A stretch of DNA of 64,000 bases from Leuconostoc suionicum (GTDB taxonomy: Bacteria > Bacillota > Bacilli > Lactobacillales > Lactobacillaceae), in NCBI RefSeq assembly GCF_001891125.1, contig NZ_CP015247.1:452501-516500 (forward strand). Reading direction: 5' to 3'. A program made the position numbers and the translations under genes. Under the pieces are notes generated by a model that was not told the origin of the DNA, made no database searches, and saw only the letters and a program-made list of their open reading frames with translations. Positions 1 to 8,442 of this stretch are shown piece after piece. The stretch's first letter is position 1. Each line of letters begins with the position of its first letter.

Positions 1-616
1 GTATTTTGATGACATTATTAAAGAAACTCCAGCTATTGCACAGTATGCAGCTGATAACAAGGTGCGGCTATTCTATTCCGTACCAGATGAAGTATTTGTG
101 GATCATCGTCTTAATCCAAAATTGTCACAATACTATGATGAAGCACTGGCGCTTGGCATTTATGCGATTAAATTTAATATCGGAGATTTCGAAACGTTAT
201 CTTCGGAAGATGTTTCTGAGTTAAGCCAATTATTAACGCGTGGTATTCAAACAAATATTGAAAATGATCAAACTCAAGTTTCGGGAAAAATAAATGCCAT
301 TGAAAAGTTTATGTCTGCTGTTACTGAAAATAATTTAGATATTCGCTATGTTTATGATATGGGTAATTGGCGTTATGTTGGTGAAGATGAAGTTTTGGCA
401 GCTGAAAAACTAGCACAGTACGTACGCTATATTCATGTTAAAGATGATCAAGGACACGGTGATAATTTGGTAACCGTACCGCTTAATGAAGGAGATATTG
501 CATGGCAATCAATTTTGAACATCTTGCCAAGCAACGTTCCCGTAGCGGTTGAATATCCAACAGTTAATGACAAAGTTATCCAAGATGGCGTTCAGGCACT
601 CGCCATGTTTAATTAA
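1..616 (+). CDS. Sugar phosphate isomerase/epimerase, KguE-like (5' end missing)
   Basis: The reading frame is open from the first base (codons begin at base 2), so the gene starts upstream. About 204 residues remain, roughly the C-terminal three quarters of a xylose-isomerase-like TIM barrel (AP endonuclease 2 superfamily). Visible family marks are a TNIEND strand, DMGNW, YIHVKD and the late VAVEYP strand, which supply the acidic and His metal ligands of these enzymes. It is 15 nt ahead of a transporter and runs on into a PfkB kinase and a hydroxyacid dehydrogenase. That four-part set matches kguE-kguT-kguK-kguD of pseudomonad 2-ketogluconate operons. KguE's exact reaction is not settled even there, so the specific role here is inference; the fold assignment is fairly safe. 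Confidence 0.8.
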   Translation, partial: YFDDIIKETPAIAQYAADNKVRLFYSVPDEVFVDHRLNPKLSQYYDEALALGIYAIKFNIGDFETLSSEDVSELSQLLTRGIQTNIENDQTQVSGKINAIEKFMSAVTENNLDIRYVYDMGNWRYVGEDEVLAAEKLAQYVRYIHVKDDQGHGDNLVTVPLNEGDIAWQSILNILPSNVPVAVEYPTVNDKVIQDGVQALAMFN

Positions 617-631
617 AGGGGTGCAAGACTT

Positions 632-1909
632 ATGACTAATATAATTATTAGTATTTTGCTCCTACTAACATTCGTGGGTTTTATCTATTACATTGTTAAA
701 GGTGGCAATTTAGTTATTGGTTTCTTTGTAATGGCGCTTCTCTGGTCTGTTATTGGGCTGGTACCTTTCGACCAAGTTGTTCAAAAGGTTATTGCAGAGC
801 CAGCATTGAATTATGGACCAACAATTATTTATATTGTTTTTGGTTCTTGGTTTGGTCGTGTACTAGTTGATTCTGGTATAGCTGGATCCATTTCGGCTCA
901 GACTGAAAGGGTTGGACGAAAAGCGCCTATTTTCGCAACAATATTAGTTGTGCTCGTTACAGCATTGATTTTCTCTTCGGCGTACGGCGTTGGTTCGGTT
1001 ATCGCCATTGGTGTTATATTGATTCCAATCTTGTTGTCGATTGGTGTCCCTAAAAAGGTAGCTATTCCAGCATTCACAATGGCTATTGGTGCGCCAATGT
1101 ACATTAACGTAGTCTTATTTAACCAAATAAAAGCCTTCTTCCCGTCAGTTAGTTTTTCGGGGAAATACTTGATTTTTGGATTAGCAGCCATGGGGGTTCA
1201 ATTATTAGGCGTTATTATCTTTATATTGTTTAATAGTAAAAGCATCAAAAATGGTGAAATTGAAACAATTGACGACAGTAAGCAAGCAGCCTTCCAGAAA
1301 ACGCATCCAATTACATTTATCATCCCCGTTTTACCAGTGGCCTTGAATATGTTCTTTCATTGGGATGCTATTCCTGCTCTGCTATTAGCAACTATTATTG
1401 CGTTGTTATTAACAGGACAAATGAAATCTTATAAAGGATTAGTTGCTTTTATTAACAAAACAGTTTCACAAGCAATCAATGATATTTCTGGGTTGATTAT
1501 ATTCTTGATGGCATTGGTTATGTTTGCCGGAGCAGCTACTATGAACGTGCCCCATTTTAAAAGCATGATTGAAGTTATTTTACCAAGTAGTCCATTGGTT
1601 TTGGCAATTGCCATTGGTATATTAGCACCATTGGCTTTGTTCCGCGGGCCTTTGCATGTTTGGGGTGCTGGAGCTGCTACGGCGGCAGTGTTAGCTGCTA
1701 CAGGTACTTTCCAACCAATATTTTTGCTGCCACTTCTTTACACGGCAAGTATTATGGCAGTTTCTATTGATCTAACACAGTCATGGAATACATGGGCGCT
1801 AACTTACTCAAAGTTGGAAACAAAGGAATACTTAAAAATGGGCATTCCAGTGATGTGGGCAGTGTCGTTTGTGAACGAACTATTAGTTTATGGCTTTTTC
1901 GGGCATTAA
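632..1909 (+). CDS. GntP/ion-transporter superfamily permease, probable sugar-acid uptake
   Basis: A 425-residue integral membrane protein with about 11-12 hydrophobic segments and almost no soluble domain. The segment FGSWFGRVLVDSGIAGSI near residues 71-88 resembles the GntP/citrate-type half-membrane loop, and a second such region appears in the C-terminal half (FRGPLHVWGAGAA). This places it in the ion-transporter superfamily with gluconate and citrate symporters. It has a Shine-Dalgarno AGGGG just upstream and lies between an epimerase and a PfkB kinase. I infer proton-coupled uptake of 2-ketogluconate or a similar sugar acid. Pseudomonad KguT is an MFS protein, so this would be a non-homologous replacement. 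Substrate is unproven. Confidence 0.75.
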   Translation: MTNIIISILLLLTFVGFIYYIVKGGNLVIGFFVMALLWSVIGLVPFDQVVQKVIAEPALNYGPTIIYIVFGSWFGRVLVDSGIAGSISAQTERVGRKAPIFATILVVLVTALIFSSAYGVGSVIAIGVILIPILLSIGVPKKVAIPAFTMAIGAPMYINVVLFNQIKAFFPSVSFSGKYLIFGLAAMGVQLLGVIIFILFNSKSIKNGEIETIDDSKQAAFQKTHPITFIIPVLPVALNMFFHWDAIPALLLATIIALLLTGQMKSYKGLVAFINKTVSQAINDISGLIIFLMALVMFAGAATMNVPHFKSMIEVILPSSPLVLAIAIGILAPLALFRGPLHVWGAGAATAAVLAATGTFQPIFLLPLLYTASIMAVSIDLTQSWNTWALTYSKLETKEYLKMGIPVMWAVSFVNELLVYGFFGH

Positions 1910-1930
1910 AAAGGAGTTAGGAGAAACAAG

Positions 1931-2893
1931 ATGAGTGAAATTTTAACATTAGGTGAACCGGTAGTGACATTTGCTTCCACCGACTTAAATAAGGGTTTAG
2001 TTGATAGTATTAATTACTATAAATTTTTGGGTGGTGCTGAACTAAATGTTATGATTGGTGCTACTCGATTAGGTCATAACACGGAATATATTTCTCAGGT
2101 TGGTGCAGATCCATTGGGTCAATTTACCATTAAGGAAATAGCTCGTTATAATGTTGGTAACCATTATATTGCTACAGATGAAAATAATTGGACGGCTTTT
2201 CAGTTAAAAGAATTAGTTGATCAAGGTGATCCATCAACTTTTAATTTTCGTAGAAATTCGGCTGCGGCACACTTTGATAAATCATTAATTGATCAAGTTG
2301 ATTTTTCCGATGTAAAGATAGCCCATTTATCAGGGATTTTCCCAGCAATTTCGCTTCAAGCACGTGAAGCATTCCGTTATTTTGCTGAACAATTAATTGA
2401 TCATGGTATTAGAACAACATTTGATCCAAACTTACGCCCTGCTTTATGGGAGTCTAGAGAAGTGATGATTGAAACGATCAATGATTTAGCAAAATATGGT
2501 GAAATTGTTTTACCTGGTATTGATGAAGGTGAAATTCTAATCGGATCAAGAGATCCAGAGACCATCGCTGATTTTTATCTGAATAACAGTGACCGCACAC
2601 AAACTGTTGTTGTCAAAATTGGTTCTGATGGAGCCTACGTCAAAAACAAGAGCGGTGAGAGTTACATTGTTAATGGATTTAAAGTTGAAAAGGTTGTTGA
2701 TACTGTTGGTGCGGGGGATGGATTTGCGCTCGGCTTGATTACAGGTTTGATTGAAGGATTGACCATGGCTGATGCTGTGCGACGGGGGAACGCTGTGGGT
2801 GCTCTACAAGTTCAAACACCGGGTGACAATGATGGCTACCCAACACAGGAAGAACTAGAAGCATTTTTGGCAGATAATAAGAAAGAGGCGTAA
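1931..2893 (+). CDS. PfkB-family sugar-acid kinase (2-ketogluconate / KDG kinase type)
   Basis: A 320-residue ribokinase-fold kinase. The N-terminal GGAELNVMIGATRLG segment (about residues 34-48) binds substrate, and the DTVGAGDGFALG signature (about residues 257-268) supplies the anion hole and catalytic Asp. The overall look, ILTLGEPVVTF at the start and FDPNLRPALWES in the middle, is that of 2-keto-3-deoxygluconate kinases (KdgK). No aldolase for KDG-phosphate is present nearby. Instead a hydroxyacid dehydrogenase follows one base after the stop, which fits KguK: 2-ketogluconate to 2-keto-6-phosphogluconate. SD AGGAG precedes the ATG. Kinase class is firm; substrate is inferred from neighbours. 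Confidence 0.85.
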   Translation: MSEILTLGEPVVTFASTDLNKGLVDSINYYKFLGGAELNVMIGATRLGHNTEYISQVGADPLGQFTIKEIARYNVGNHYIATDENNWTAFQLKELVDQGDPSTFNFRRNSAAAHFDKSLIDQVDFSDVKIAHLSGIFPAISLQAREAFRYFAEQLIDHGIRTTFDPNLRPALWESREVMIETINDLAKYGEIVLPGIDEGEILIGSRDPETIADFYLNNSDRTQTVVVKIGSDGAYVKNKSGESYIVNGFKVEKVVDTVGAGDGFALGLITGLIEGLTMADAVRRGNAVGALQVQTPGDNDGYPTQEELEAFLADNKKEA

Positions 2894-2894
2894 T

Positions 2895-3839
2895 ATGACA
2901 AAACAAGTATTCTTACCAGATGATATTCCAGCAGTTGGGAAAAAGATTCTTGAAGAAGCAGGATTAGAAGTAGTTGTTGGTTCTGGTCGTGATCATGAAA
3001 AGATGAAGGCTGAAGGAGCAGAGGCAAGTGCTGTATTGATTGGTACACAAAAGTTTGATGCAGATATAATGGACGCTATGCCGAATTTAAAGGTTATTGC
3101 ACGTAATGGCGTAGGTTATGATGCTGTTGACGTGGATGCTGCAACCCAGCGCGGTATCTATGTTGTGAATACACCTAAAGCTTTATCAGGATCAGTTGCT
3201 GAAACGGCTGTCTCTGAGTTATTAGCTATTAGCAAGAACTTATATCAAGATTCAAAAGCAATTCATGATGATAATTGGAATTATCGAAAGGCACATCCAG
3301 GCCGTGATATTGAAGGGAAAACTGTTGGTATCCTTGGATTTGGTCGTATTGGTCAGCAAGTTGCTAAAAAATTAAGTGGCTTTGATGTTAAGGTCATAGC
3401 CTTTGATCCTTTTGCCAAGGATGTGCCTAATGTTGAATTGGTTGATCGTGAAACGATTTTTAAAACTGCCGACTATGTGATGGTTCATTTGCCTGCATTG
3501 CCTGAGACTCAACATTCAATTGGTGCAGATGAGTTTAAGTTAATGAAAAATGACGCATTTTTAATAAATATGGCTCGTGGTTCTATTCTGGTTGAATCTG
3601 ACTTGGTATCCGCTCTGAAATCGGGTGAGATAGCTGGTGCGGCTTTAGATGTCTTTGAAGAAGAGCCGTTGCCTGTTACGAACCCATTAGTTGCATTGGA
3701 AAACGTTTTGCTCACACCACATATTGCCTCTAATACTGTTGAAACTAAGGCGCGTATGGCAGTTGATGCAACCAATGATATTGTTCGTGTATTGTCTGGT
3801 AAGAGCCCAGAATCAGCTGTGAATAAAATTAATAAATAA
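2895..3839 (+). CDS. D-isomer-specific 2-hydroxyacid dehydrogenase (KguD / PGDH-like)
   Basis: A 314-residue NAD(P)-dependent dehydrogenase. The Rossmann motif GILGFGRIGQQVA lies near residues 143-155. The catalytic triad is visible as Arg in MARGSIL, Glu in DVFEEEPL and His in LTPHIASNT. It lacks the C-terminal ACT domain of long SerA proteins. Similar proteins are often labelled phosphoglycerate dehydrogenase, but there is no serC or serB here. It is the last gene of the epimerase-transporter-kinase operon and ends at a clear terminator. I infer reduction of 2-keto-6-phosphogluconate to 6-phosphogluconate, the KguD reaction. An alternative is a hydroxypyruvate or glyoxylate reductase. Confidence 0.85.
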   Translation: MTKQVFLPDDIPAVGKKILEEAGLEVVVGSGRDHEKMKAEGAEASAVLIGTQKFDADIMDAMPNLKVIARNGVGYDAVDVDAATQRGIYVVNTPKALSGSVAETAVSELLAISKNLYQDSKAIHDDNWNYRKAHPGRDIEGKTVGILGFGRIGQQVAKKLSGFDVKVIAFDPFAKDVPNVELVDRETIFKTADYVMVHLPALPETQHSIGADEFKLMKNDAFLINMARGSILVESDLVSALKSGEIAGAALDVFEEEPLPVTNPLVALENVLLTPHIASNTVETKARMAVDATNDIVRVLSGKSPESAVNKINK

Positions 3840-3843
3840 CTAG

Positions 3844-3871
3844 AAAAACGACTGATTAAAAGTCGTTTTTT
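3844..3871 (+). terminator. Rho-independent terminator of the kgu-like operon
   Basis: Arms AAAACGACT and AGTCGTTTT pair perfectly around a 7-nt loop and end in a T run, just after the dehydrogenase stop. A TATAAT at 3884-3889 follows and probably serves pepN. Confidence 0.85.
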
Positions 3872-3920
3872 AATTTCAAGGTGTATAATGTAGCTATTCT
3901 AATGGATTACAGGAGAAAAC

Positions 3921-6455
3921 ATGACTCAATTCACACGGATTTATAATAATTTTCAACCTGAACACTATGATATCTATTTAGATATTAATCGTGAGACGAA
4001 ACAGTTTAATGGTAAAACAAAAATTAGTGGTAATGCGTTGGTCAAAGATATTGCCTTACATCAAAAAAACTTGCAAATTCAGTCTGTTCACATTAATGAA
4101 AAAGAGATTCCTTTTGTTATTGATGATAGTGCTGATTTGATTAAGATTTCGACAGAAACTATTGGTCAAATAGATATCACTGTGATTTATAAGGCAAGAT
4201 TAACCGACACAATGATGGGTATTTATCCTTCGTATTACGAGCTAGATGGTGTTAAAAAACAAATTATCGGTACACAATTTGAAACAAGTTTTGCTCGTCA
4301 AGCTTTTCCAAGTGTTGACGAACCGGAAGCTAAGGCAACATTTGATTTATCAATCAAGTTTGATGAACAACCAAATGAAACAATTTTAGCCAATATGCCG
4401 GAGATACGCACAGAAAATGGCGTACATTATTTTGATACAACCGTGCGGATGTCAACTTATTTAGTGGCCTTTGCCTTTGGTGAATTACAAAGTAAGCAAA
4501 CGGTTACTAACACAGGTGTAAAAGTTGGTGTATTTTCTACTAAGGCACATGCCCCCAAAGAATTGGATTTTGCACTAGACATTGCTAAACGATCGATTGA
4601 GTTTTTCGAAGATTTTTATCAGACACCGTACCCATTACCACATTCTTGGCAACTAGCCTTGCCGGATTTCTCTGCAGGAGCAATGGAAAACTGGGGATTA
4701 GTAACTTACCGTGAAGCTTATGTCTTGCTTGATCCTGAAAATTCAGCGTTGAATACCAAACAAGTTGTTGCCACAGTTATTGCTCACGAATTAGCGCATC
4801 AATGGTTTGGCGACTTAGTCACGATGAAATGGTGGGATGATTTGTGGCTCAATGAAAGCTTTGCTAATATGATGGAGTATGTGGCAATTGATGCCATTGA
4901 GCCTGATTGGCATATTTGGGAAAGCTTTCAAACAAGCGATGTCGTTTCAGCATTGAAGCGAGATAGTACAGATGGCGTCCAACCAGTCCACACTCAGGTA
5001 CAACACCCAGCCGATATTGATGCTTTGTTTGATCCAGCAATTGTTTATGCTAAGGGAGCAAGACTACTGGTAATGGTTCGTTCTTTGATTGGGGATAAGG
5101 CCCTACGTGAAGGACTAAAAAGATACTTTGCTCGTCATCGCTATGCAAACGCAGCAGGAGCTGATTTGTGGGAGGCCTTGGGTGAAGCTTCAGGTCAAAA
5201 TATTAAAGCAGTCATGGATTCTTGGTTGGAACAACCAGGATATCCAGTAGTTTCAGCAAAAGTTATTGATGGCCAATTAACTCTATCTCAAGAACAGTTT
5301 TTCATTGGTGACTACGAAGAGAGTGCTCGTCAGTGGCAAATTCCCTTAAACAGCAACTATGATGCGGCACCCCAACTACTAGCCAGTGAGCGTGTAGTGA
5401 TTGGTGATTATGCCCAATTACGTGAATCAGTTGGCGCACCTTTTAGACTGAATGACGGTAATGATTCGCATTTTATTGTTAAATATGATGCCCAATTACT
5501 AACAGATATTTTAGAACATCTTGATGAATTGGATAACATTTCGCAAAGGCAAATTCTTCAGGATTTACATTTGTTAGCCGATGGCAGGCAAATTACCTAT
5601 GCTGATATCGTGCCACTACTGGTTAATTTTGCTCACAAAGATGCCATGTTGGTTAATGCAGTACTATATGGTATTCTTTCAGACTTGAAGAAATTTGTTA
5701 CACCAAATTCAGCTGAAGAAAAAGCTTTGAAAGAATTCAATGATGTACTAAGTCGAAAACAAGTAAAACGTTTGGGCTGGGCCGGCCAAAGCAGTGAATC
5801 ATACGACGATCAGCTTACTCGCCCTTATGTTTTGAATGCTTCTTTGTATGCAGAAAATCCTGATACAATTACAACAGCTCATGAATTATTTGAGAAAAAC
5901 AGTGATAATTTACAAAATCTACCTGCTGATATTCGTCACTTTGTACTCGCCAATGAATTGAAGCACTTTGGAAGCACGTCATTGTTTGAACAACTGTTAA
6001 CCACTTATCGAAAATCTTCTGATGCTAATTACAAAGCTGACTTATGCTCGGCCTTGACTAGTACCCCAAACCCAGATTTAATTGTGAAATTGATTGATCA
6101 GCTAAAGGACGCTGACACGATTAAACCACAAGACCTCCGTGGTTGGGTCTATGGCTTGCTAGTTAATGATAAAAGTCAGCAGTTAGCTTGGAATTGGGTT
6201 CGTGAGCAGTGGCAGTGGCTAGAAGACACGATCGGTGGTGACATGGAATTTACAATGTATATTACGGTTATTGCCGCCGTGTTCCATACACCGGAGCGAC
6301 TAGCTGAATTTAAGTCGTTCTTTGAACCTAAGTTGAATACGCCTGGATTAACACGGGAAATTACTATGGATATTAAAGTGATCTCAAGTCGTGTTGATTT
6401 AATCGCAGCTGAGAAGGATGATGTGAATATGGCCATTTCTGAGGCTATAAAATAA
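3921..6455 (+). CDS. pepN: Aminopeptidase N (lysyl aminopeptidase, M1 family)
   Basis: An 844-residue cytosolic zinc metallopeptidase that removes N-terminal residues from peptides imported during growth on protein. The M1 exopeptidase motif GAMENWG lies near residue 253, and the zinc site HELAHQ (about residue 289) with the downstream NESFA Glu about 18 residues later is intact. No signal peptide is present. Length matches LAB PepN (about 840-850). A TATAAT at 3884-3889 and SD AGGAGA lie just ahead. The gene is monocistronic, closed by a hairpin terminator. Identification is secure. Confidence 0.97.
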   Translation: MTQFTRIYNNFQPEHYDIYLDINRETKQFNGKTKISGNALVKDIALHQKNLQIQSVHINEKEIPFVIDDSADLIKISTETIGQIDITVIYKARLTDTMMGIYPSYYELDGVKKQIIGTQFETSFARQAFPSVDEPEAKATFDLSIKFDEQPNETILANMPEIRTENGVHYFDTTVRMSTYLVAFAFGELQSKQTVTNTGVKVGVFSTKAHAPKELDFALDIAKRSIEFFEDFYQTPYPLPHSWQLALPDFSAGAMENWGLVTYREAYVLLDPENSALNTKQVVATVIAHELAHQWFGDLVTMKWWDDLWLNESFANMMEYVAIDAIEPDWHIWESFQTSDVVSALKRDSTDGVQPVHTQVQHPADIDALFDPAIVYAKGARLLVMVRSLIGDKALREGLKRYFARHRYANAAGADLWEALGEASGQNIKAVMDSWLEQPGYPVVSAKVIDGQLTLSQEQFFIGDYEESARQWQIPLNSNYDAAPQLLASERVVIGDYAQLRESVGAPFRLNDGNDSHFIVKYDAQLLTDILEHLDELDNISQRQILQDLHLLADGRQITYADIVPLLVNFAHKDAMLVNAVLYGILSDLKKFVTPNSAEEKALKEFNDVLSRKQVKRLGWAGQSSESYDDQLTRPYVLNASLYAENPDTITTAHELFEKNSDNLQNLPADIRHFVLANELKHFGSTSLFEQLLTTYRKSSDANYKADLCSALTSTPNPDLIVKLIDQLKDADTIKPQDLRGWVYGLLVNDKSQQLAWNWVREQWQWLEDTIGGDMEFTMYITVIAAVFHTPERLAEFKSFFEPKLNTPGLTREITMDIKVISSRVDLIAAEKDDVNMAISEAIK

Positions 6456-6462
6456 ACTAGTT

Positions 6463-6494
6463 AAAAAGCAAACGATTATATGTTTGCTTTTTTG
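6463..6494 (+). terminator. Terminator after pepN
   Basis: AAAAAGCAAAC pairs with GTTTGCTTTTT around an 8-nt loop and runs into a T tract, 8 bases after the pepN stop. Confidence 0.88.
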
Positions 6495-6525
6495 ATATAA
6501 GTAATTTTGTGGCAATCCGTTTGAA

Positions 6526-6555
6526 TTGCTAATTAATACCGACTTAGAGTAGAAT
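6526..6555 (+). promoter_or_regulatory. Probable oleate hydratase promoter
   Basis: A TTGCTA -35 at 6526-6531 and TAGAAT -10 at 6550-6555 are separated by 18 bp. This leaves a 5' UTR of about 35 nt with the AAAGGGG ribosome site just before the ATG at 6598. Confidence 0.5.
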
Positions 6556-6597
6556 GAGGTTGTATTGAATGCGTTTTCTATTTGAAAGGGGATCACG

Positions 6598-8370
6598 ATG
6601 TATTATAGTAATGGTAATTATGAAGCATTTGCAACACCACGCAAGCCGAAGAATGTAGATCAGAAATCAGCATATATTGTCGGTTCGGGGCTAGCAGGAT
6701 TGGCTGCTGCAGTATTTCTTATTCGTGACGGTCATATGAAAGGAGAGTCAATTCATATATTTGAAGAACTCCCATTGGCTGGTGGTTCATTGGATGGTAT
6801 TCAACGACCAAATGTTGGTTTTGTCACACGTGGCGGCCGTGAAATGGAAAATCATTTTGAGTGTTTATGGGATCTATATCGCTCAGTGCCATCATTGGAA
6901 ATCCCCGGAGCTTCTTACCTCGATGAGTATTATTGGCTAGATAAGGATGATCCTAACTCATCAAATTGTCGGTTGATCTATGATCGAGGAAATCGTGTGC
7001 CAAACGACGGTGATTATACGTTAGGTAAATCATCTGAAGAAATTATTAAATTGATTATGACGCCTGAAGCAAAGTTAGGCACAACGACGATTGAAGATTA
7101 TTTTTCAGAAGACTTTTTCAAAAGCAATTTTTGGATATATTGGGCAACAATGTTTGCTTTTGAAAAGTGGCATTCAGCAATCGAGATGAGGCGTTACGCA
7201 ATGCGCTTTATTCACCATATTGATGGGCTACCGGATTTTTCAGCATTGAAGTTCAATAAATACAATCAATATGATTCGATGGTCTTGCCTTTGATCAAGT
7301 ATCTCGAAGATCATGGTGTTGACGTACAGTTTGATTCTACAGTTGATAATGTCATTGTGAATTTCGATCATGGCAATAAAGTTGTTAAAGAATTACAGCT
7401 CACTGTTGCAGGAAAGCCAGAAACTAAACAACTTACAGCAAATGATTTAGTTTTCATAACGAACGGTTCCATTACTGAAAGTACGACCTATGGGAGCCAT
7501 TTTGAACCAGCGCCAGTTACAAACGAACCCGGCGGATCGTGGCGTTTATGGGAAAAATTAGCTGAACAATCAGACGAATTTGGTCATCCAGGTGTGTTTT
7601 ACCAAAACTTACCAGCAAAAAGTTGGTTTGTTTCAGCAACAGCAACAATTAAAAATACTGAAATTGATCCCTATATTGAACGACTTACCAAGAGGGACAT
7701 ACATGACGGTAAAATTAATACAGGTGGCATTGTAACCATTACCGATTCAAATTGGTTGATGAGTTTTGCTGTCCATCGTCAACCACATTTTAAGCAACAA
7801 AAGCCAAATGAAACAACAGTTTGGATCTACGGACTATATTCTGATGTTCCTGGCAACTATGTTAAGAAGACTATCGTAGAGTCTTCTGGTCAAGAAATTA
7901 CACAAGAATTTTTGTACCACCTAGGTGTCCCTAAAAGTAAAATTAATCAACTAGCACAGCAAGAATCAATTAACACTGTTCCAGTGTACATGCCGTTTAT
8001 TACAAGTTATTTTATGCCACGTGTCATGGGTGATCGTCCAAAAGTAATTCCGGATGGCTCTGTCAATTTGGCATTTATTGGAAACTTTGCTGAGTCGCCT
8101 TCGCGAGATACAGTCTTTACTACGGAATATTCAGTACGTACTGCTATGGAGGCTGTATATAGCTTGCTAGATGTTGAGCGTGGTGTACCAGAAGTCTTTA
8201 ATTCAATCTACGATATTAGAGAATTATTGCGAGCTATGTACTATATGAATGATAAAAAGCCACTGAGCGAAATGGATTTGCCAATTCCTAAGCTAATACA
8301 AAAAATTGGGCTTAAAAAAATTAAAGGTACTTGGCTAGAAGAATTATTGGCAGAAGCACATTTATTATAA
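6598..8370 (+). CDS. ohyA: Oleate hydratase (myosin-cross-reactive antigen family)
   Basis: A 590-residue FAD enzyme that adds water to the cis-9 double bond of free oleic or linoleic acid, giving 10-hydroxy fatty acids. In LAB this detoxifies unsaturated fatty acids at the membrane. The dinucleotide-binding motif is visible at about residues 27-40 ([17 protein letters not shown]), followed by the family's GGSLDG and [12 protein letters not shown] segments, the latter carrying the conserved Glu next to the FAD. Length is typical of the family (about 560-640). It is monocistronic between two peptidase genes, with a good SD AAAGGGG. No truncation is seen. Confidence 0.95.
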   Translation: MYYSNGNYEAFATPRKPKNVDQKSAYIVGSGLAGLAAAVFLIRDGHMKGESIHIFEELPLAGGSLDGIQRPNVGFVTRGGREMENHFECLWDLYRSVPSLEIPGASYLDEYYWLDKDDPNSSNCRLIYDRGNRVPNDGDYTLGKSSEEIIKLIMTPEAKLGTTTIEDYFSEDFFKSNFWIYWATMFAFEKWHSAIEMRRYAMRFIHHIDGLPDFSALKFNKYNQYDSMVLPLIKYLEDHGVDVQFDSTVDNVIVNFDHGNKVVKELQLTVAGKPETKQLTANDLVFITNGSITESTTYGSHFEPAPVTNEPGGSWRLWEKLAEQSDEFGHPGVFYQNLPAKSWFVSATATIKNTEIDPYIERLTKRDIHDGKINTGGIVTITDSNWLMSFAVHRQPHFKQQKPNETTVWIYGLYSDVPGNYVKKTIVESSGQEITQEFLYHLGVPKSKINQLAQQESINTVPVYMPFITSYFMPRVMGDRPKVIPDGSVNLAFIGNFAESPSRDTVFTTEYSVRTAMEAVYSLLDVERGVPEVFNSIYDIRELLRAMYYMNDKKPLSEMDLPIPKLIQKIGLKKIKGTWLEELLAEAHLL

Positions 8371-8378
8371 ATTTTGTC

Positions 8379-8406
8379 AGGCGCTCGTCTGTAGATGAGT
8401 GCTTTT
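8379..8406 (+). terminator. Short imperfect terminator after oleate hydratase
   Basis: GCGCTCGTCT and AGATGAGTGC pair through two G-U pairs around a tight loop, followed by only TTTT. It is weak, so some readthrough into pepX is possible, although a TATAAT at 8411-8416 gives pepX its own -10. Confidence 0.5.
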
Positions 8407-8442
8407 GTCGTATAATGAGATAAAAACAATAAAAGGTATATT

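Noticed and set aside
898-1191. Reverse-strand ORF of 97 codons inside the permease gene
   Set aside because: Shadow of a hydrophobic coding frame: no ribosome site, composition typical of antisense, and the + strand gene is complete.
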